Shown in pieces: positions 6,579-9,885 of a DNA stretch of 9,885 nucleotides. The position numbers and the translations under genes are program-made. This DNA comes from an uncultured Oscillospiraceae bacterium. Lineage in GTDB: Bacteria; Bacillota; Clostridia; Oscillospirales; Acutalibacteraceae. The stretch lies in the NCBI GenBank assembly GCA_900546895.1, contig UREO01000090.1, forward strand, positions 1 to 9,885, written 5' to 3'. The number at the start of each line of letters is the position of its first letter. Positions within the stretch are counted from its first letter, which is position 1. The notes below the pieces were generated by a model. It was not told the DNA's origin. It worked only from the letters and a program-made list of their open reading frames with translations, and did no database searches.

Positions 6579-7823
6579 TTATCCGCCGGAGATGACGCTG
6601 TACATACTGAACATGGGAATGACGATGGAAATCACCACGGTGCCGACAATGACGGCGATAATAATCGTCATCGCCGGTTCCAGAGCGCTGGTCAGCCGTT
6701 TGGTGGCTTCGTCCGTCTCCTCTTCGTACATGGACGCCATCTTGTCCAGTGTTTCAAAAAGCATCCCGGATTCTTCGCCGACTTTGATCATGGAGACGAG
6801 AAGTGCGTCGAAAATCGGGAATTTTGCCATGGAAGCGTTGATGGCGGAGCCGAATTTCACCTCGGAAATGATCTGTGTCAGCTGCCCCTTCATAAAGAGG
6901 TTCGGAATCACGTCGCGCGAAATTTCAAGGGACTTTACAATGTCCACCCCGGATTCCACCAGGGAAGACATAATGCGGCACAGCCGGGCGATATAGGACC
7001 GGCGCAGCAGCGGCCCGACCGCCGGAATCCGTAGGATCAGCCTGTCCACCGCGGTGGAAAACAAAGCGGATTTCCTTTTCAACATTATAAAGGAAAATAC
7101 GAAAACAAAGACTACCAGCAGGACCAGATACCATCTCGCCATGATAAACGAGGAAAAAGACATGACGAATCTCGTAATGGCCGGCAGGTCGGTGTTGAAT
7201 TCCCGGAAGATATTCGCGAAATTCGGAAGCACGAACGCGTTCATCACGATCATCAGCAGCAGGGTGAGGCACAGAAGGAAAATCGGGTATCCGGTCGCGC
7301 CTTTCAGCTTGGCGGTCAGTACGATTTCCTTGTCCAGAATTTTCGCGCAGCGTTCAAACGCGGTGTCCAGCCGGCCGTTCGTTTCGCCGGACTGGATGAT
7401 GTTGGTGATGATTTTCGGAAAAGCCCTGAATTTTGCCATGGCCTCGGAAATCGGAATGCCGGTGTACAGGTCCCGGTTCATTTCCTCCAGAATCCGTTTG
7501 ACCTTTTTATCCTTTTCCCCACTGATCAGCACCTCCATGGCCATGGAAAGGGATACTCCGGCCTTCATCATAATTCCCATCTGGTTCATGATGGTGAGAA
7601 GCTTTTTCTTTTTGATTTTCGCCTTATGAATGTCGGAGCCGGTGATTTCCATCTCCCAGATAGAGGTGGGCTCCGCTTCTGCTTTGCCCTCGCCGCCCGT
7701 CAGAGAAAGCGCGGTCAGTCCTTCGCTCTGCAGCCGGGCGATCGCGTCGGCCTTGCTGTCGGCGTTGAGAAAGCCGCGGGATTTTTTATTTTTATGGTCA
7801 ACCGCCGTATATTGATACCGCAA
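6579..7823 (-). CDS. pilC: Type IV pilus inner-membrane platform protein (PilC / GspF family)
   Basis: This polytopic membrane protein is the platform on which the pilus ATPases act to polymerise and depolymerise pilin. The N-terminal YQYTAVDHKNKKSRGFLNADSKADA is the usual opening of the family. Two GspF-type repeats follow, roughly residues 75-200 and 275-400, with QMGIMMKAGVSLSMAM and MSSLVESGVDIVKSL as matching starts. Membrane segments are clear near 173-200, 232-250 and 383-410. At 414 residues it is full length (about 400). The start is TTG at 7823, with GAGGGG (7830-7835) 6 bases upstream. It begins 18 bases after pilT and closes the pilB-pilT-pilC unit. No pilin or prepilin peptidase genes follow, so they must lie elsewhere or beyond the right edge. 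Confidence 0.94.
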   Translation of the reverse strand: MRYQYTAVDHKNKKSRGFLNADSKADAIARLQSEGLTALSLTGGEGKAEAEPTSIWEMEITGSDIHKAKIKKKKLLTIMNQMGIMMKAGVSLSMAMEVLISGEKDKKVKRILEEMNRDLYTGIPISEAMAKFRAFPKIITNIIQSGETNGRLDTAFERCAKILDKEIVLTAKLKGATGYPIFLLCLTLLLMIVMNAFVLPNFANIFREFNTDLPAITRFVMSFSSFIMARWYLVLLVVFVFVFSFIMLKRKSALFSTAVDRLILRIPAVGPLLRRSYIARLCRIMSSLVESGVDIVKSLEISRDVIPNLFMKGQLTQIISEVKFGSAINASMAKFPIFDALLVSMIKVGEESGMLFETLDKMASMYEEETDEATKRLTSALEPAMTIIIAVIVGTVVISIVIPMFSMYSVISGG

Positions 7824-7841
7824 TAAAATCCCCTCTTAATG

Positions 7842-8885
7842 TCATGAATTTCGCGTGACGGCATCAAAGCCGAATTCCCCGGCGGTGCCGCTCGTGATGA
7901 TTCCCCGCCGCAGCAGGTCGTCGACGCTGCGCTCCAGCGGAATCATTCCCTGACTGATCCCGGTCTGGATGGACTGGGAAATGTTGGCCGTTCTGCCCTC
8001 GCGGATCAGGTTGCTGATTGCGGAGTTGATAAACATCATTTCAAAGGCACCGACGCGGCCCCTGCCGTCGGCAGTGGGCAGCAGGCGCTGGGAAATGACG
8101 CTTTTCAGCACCAGGGAAAGCTGTGTGCGGATCTGCTGCTGCTGCGGGGGAGGAAACACGTCGATCAGCCGGTCGATGGTTTTGGCGGCCCCGATCGTGT
8201 GCAGAGTGGAGAGTACCAGATGTCCGGTTTCCGCCGCGGTTACGGCAATCGAGATCGATTCCAGGTCGCGCATCTCACCGACCAGAATGATGTCCGGGTC
8301 CTCGCGCAGAGCGGCTTTCAGCGCCCGCGCGTACGAGACGCTGTCCGCCCCGATTTCCCTCTGGTTGATAATGCTGTTTTTCGGGGTGTGCAGATATTCG
8401 ATCGGGTCTTCGATTGTAATGATGTGGCAGTGCCGGTTTTTATTGAATTCGTTGATGATGGCCGCCAGCGTGGTCGATTTTCCGCTTCCGGTCGGGCCGG
8501 TCACCAGCACCAGGCCGTCCTGCAGTTCCAGGACCCGGCTGATAGAAGCCGGAAGGCGCAGCTCTGAAATCTCCGGCGTCGCGGCGTTAATAATGCGCAT
8601 GACCAGCGTATCGCCGCGGACCTGACGAAACGCGTTGATACGGAACCGCCCGCACCCGCTGATTTCCGCGGAAGCGTCCATATCGCCGGTTTTTCGAAAT
8701 TCTTCGTATTTTTCGTGGGGAAGGCACTGGCGGATCATGCCGTCCGCCTCTTCCTGTGTCAGCGCGGGAACGTCGAGAAAATGCATTTTGCCGTTGATGC
8801 GGTAAGCGGGACGGTTATTGGCGGACAGGTGAATGTCCGAAGCGTGTCTTGCAACGCCGTCCGAAACGATTTGTAAAAAATCCAT
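7842..8885 (-). CDS. pilT: Type IV pilus retraction ATPase PilT
   Basis: This cytoplasmic hexameric ATPase drives pilus disassembly, and so twitching motility or DNA uptake. The N-terminal ASDIHL (residues 15-20) and YRINGKM form the PAS-like domain. Walker A GPTGSGKST is at 130-138, the Asp box TIEDPIEY at 157-164, Walker B DPDIILVGEMRD at 196-207, and the His box TGHLVLSTLHT follows. The C-terminal ISNLIREGRT corresponds to the PilT-specific AIRNLIRE motif, which argues for PilT rather than a second PilB; the third residue of that motif is Ser instead of Arg. The 347-residue length is standard. I place the start at the ATG at 8885, with GTGAGG 9 bases upstream and the product opening MDFLQIVSDGV; the GTG at 8900 overlaps the pilB stop. 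The gap to pilB is only 11 bases, so they are co-transcribed. Confidence 0.95.
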   Translation of the reverse strand: MDFLQIVSDGVARHASDIHLSANNRPAYRINGKMHFLDVPALTQEEADGMIRQCLPHEKYEEFRKTGDMDASAEISGCGRFRINAFRQVRGDTLVMRIINAATPEISELRLPASISRVLELQDGLVLVTGPTGSGKSTTLAAIINEFNKNRHCHIITIEDPIEYLHTPKNSIINQREIGADSVSYARALKAALREDPDIILVGEMRDLESISIAVTAAETGHLVLSTLHTIGAAKTIDRLIDVFPPPQQQQIRTQLSLVLKSVISQRLLPTADGRGRVGAFEMMFINSAISNLIREGRTANISQSIQTGISQGMIPLERSVDDLLRRGIITSGTAGEFGFDAVTRNS

Positions 8886-8896
8886 ACTAGCAAGCC

Positions 8897-9838
8897 TCAC
8901 ATTTGCAGGGAGTAAACTTCCAGCATTTCCTGTACGGAGGTTTTTCCCTCTATTACGATTCTCCTGATATTTTCGTCGAGCGTGATCATGCCCTCATGAA
9001 CGGCGGTTTCCCGGATCTGGTCCGTGCTTTTTCCGTTGTTGATGCAGGCTTTGATTCCGGTGGAAACCGGCATGATCTCATGAATGGCGGTTCTGCCCCG
9101 GTAGCCCCTGCCGCTGCAGAAGCTGCAGCCCTTTGCCCGGTACAGCTTCTGCCGGGTGCCCTTGGGCAGCCCCAAAAGCTCCAGCTCGTTTTCTTCCGCA
9201 GGATATTCCTCTTTACAGTGGGGGCAGAGGGTGCGCACCAGCCGCTGCGCGATGATGCCCAGTACGGAGGAGGACACCATGTAGGGCTCCACGCCCATGT
9301 CGATCAGGCGGATAATGGAACTGGGGGCGTCGTAGGTGTGCAGCGTGGAGAGAACCAGATGCCCGGTGATGGCGACGCTGCTGGCAATTTCCGCGGTCTC
9401 CGTGTCGCGGATTTCTCCGATCATGACGACGTCGGGGTCCTGGCGCAGAATCGAGCGCAGCACGGCGGAAAAGGTCAGGCCCGCCTTTGCGTTGATATCC
9501 ACCTGCGTGATGTTCGGGATCATCATTTCCACAGGATTTTCGACGGTGACAATGTTGATATCCTCGCGCATGATTTCTTTCAGCGCGGTGTAAAGGGTGG
9601 TGGATTTTCCGCTTCCGGTGGGACCGGTCAGCAGGAGGATGCCGTGATTGTTTTTCAGCAGGGAGTTGAATTTTTCAAGATTCTCCGGCAGAAAGCCGAT
9701 CTCCTCCTTCACAAGGGAGAAGCTGAGCGCGGTCGTGATACGGATGACCACTTTTTCGCCGAATACACAGGGCAGGACGGAAATTCTCATGTCAATATCC
9801 TTGCCGCCGATCCGGTAATTGATACGGCCGTCCTGCGG
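8897..9838 (-). CDS. pilB: Type IV pilus extension ATPase PilB (GspE family), 5' end missing
   Basis: This is the C-terminal 313 residues of the cytoplasmic hexameric ATPase that powers pilus assembly; full-length members have about 550-570 residues. The genomic sequence begins within PQDGRINYRIGG, the N2-domain segment. Walker A GPTGSGKST is at residues 72-80 of this fragment, Walker B DPDVVMIGEIRD at 134-145, and the His box TGHLVLSTLHTY at 158-169. The zinc-type tetracysteine pair CPHC (205-208) and CSFC (238-241) marks PilB/GspE rather than PilT. The Asp box reads TVENPVE, with Asn101 where most relatives have Asp. The gene is cut by the end of the contig: bases beyond 9838 are sequencing adapter, and the frame running on to a GTG at 9853 (MYKRQ) is artificial. 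It heads the visible pilB-pilT-pilC operon. Confidence 0.95.
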   Translation of the reverse strand, partial: PQDGRINYRIGGKDIDMRISVLPCVFGEKVVIRITTALSFSLVKEEIGFLPENLEKFNSLLKNNHGILLLTGPTGSGKSTTLYTALKEIMREDINIVTVENPVEMMIPNITQVDINAKAGLTFSAVLRSILRQDPDVVMIGEIRDTETAEIASSVAITGHLVLSTLHTYDAPSSIIRLIDMGVEPYMVSSSVLGIIAQRLVRTLCPHCKEEYPAEENELELLGLPKGTRQKLYRAKGCSFCSGRGYRGRTAIHEIMPVSTGIKACINNGKSTDQIRETAVHEGMITLDENIRRIVIEGKTSVQEMLEVYSLQM

Positions 9839-9885
9839 CTGTCTCTTATACACATCTGACGCTGCCGACGAATTAGACGGTGTAG
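9839..9885. other. Illumina Nextera adapter contamination (not genomic)
   Basis: Positions 9839-9857 read CTGTCTCTTATACACATCT, the 19-base Tn5 mosaic end used in Nextera libraries. GACGCTGCCGACGA (9858-9871), the rest of the reverse-complemented Read 1 adapter, follows directly. Then comes an 8-base i5 index, ATTAGACG (9872-9879; reverse complement CGTCTAAT, which I recall as Nextera XT S510), and GTGTAG (9880-9885), the start of the reverse-complemented P5 oligo. The order and spacing are exactly those of read-through off the end of a short library insert. Nothing in this segment should be annotated as biology. Confidence 0.98.

Noticed and set aside
9842..9853. GTG start with MYKRQ as a genuine start of a short pilus ATPase
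   Set aside because: The start codon and the first five residues are encoded entirely by the transposon mosaic end of the sequencing adapter. True PilB proteins continue well upstream of this point.
8903..9859. Plus-strand open frame opposite pilB
   Set aside because: It is a shadow of pilB, and its last residues (LSLIHI) are translated from the Nextera adapter.

Overview
The window looks like the chromosome of a low-to-mid-GC Firmicute, most likely an anaerobic Clostridia (Oscillospiraceae/Ruminococcaceae-like). This is inferred from the protein flavour, the strong AGGAGG-type ribosome sites, the sigma-A-like promoters, the frequent TTG starts and the gene set; no rRNA or other taxonomic marker is present. 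Almost everything is on the minus strand. The only plus-strand gene is a 60-residue protein.

Reading in the direction of transcription (right to left), the first block is a type IV pilus motor and platform operon: the 3' part of pilB (extension ATPase), complete pilT (retraction ATPase) and complete pilC (inner-membrane platform). It ends at a strong hairpin at 6541-6562, shared with a small convergent plus-strand gene (6319-6501) that encodes a glycine-rich, YtxH-like small protein. Divergent from that gene is trmL (tRNA wobble 2'-O-methyltransferase). Next is a lower-glycolysis operon, pgk-tpiA-gpmI, behind a near-consensus promoter at 5624-5652. Two hairpins between pgk and tpiA could tune expression. 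gap and eno are not in the window. Last is a lone lipoprotein substrate-binding protein of the oligopeptide ABC-transporter type, with its own promoter at 1732-1760 and no permease or ATPase nearby.

Two things are not ordinary genes. Between gpmI and the binding-protein promoter lies a roughly 157-bp element (1821-1977) with 25-bp imperfect terminal inverted repeats of the GCTGTTGCAAAA type seen at insertion-sequence ends, plus a nested perfect 17-bp inverted repeat. It looks like a MITE or a solo IS remnant that supplies the gpmI stop codon and probably its terminator. The last 47 bases (9839-9885) are not genomic: they are Illumina Nextera adapter (mosaic end, Read 1 adapter, an 8-base i5 index and the start of P5). 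The apparent N-terminus of the pilB reading frame is therefore artefactual.

I found no defence system, CRISPR array, tRNA/rRNA gene or clearly new multi-gene system. The points most worth following up are the adapter artefact, the MITE-like element fused to the gpmI stop codon, and the small orphan plus-strand gene.
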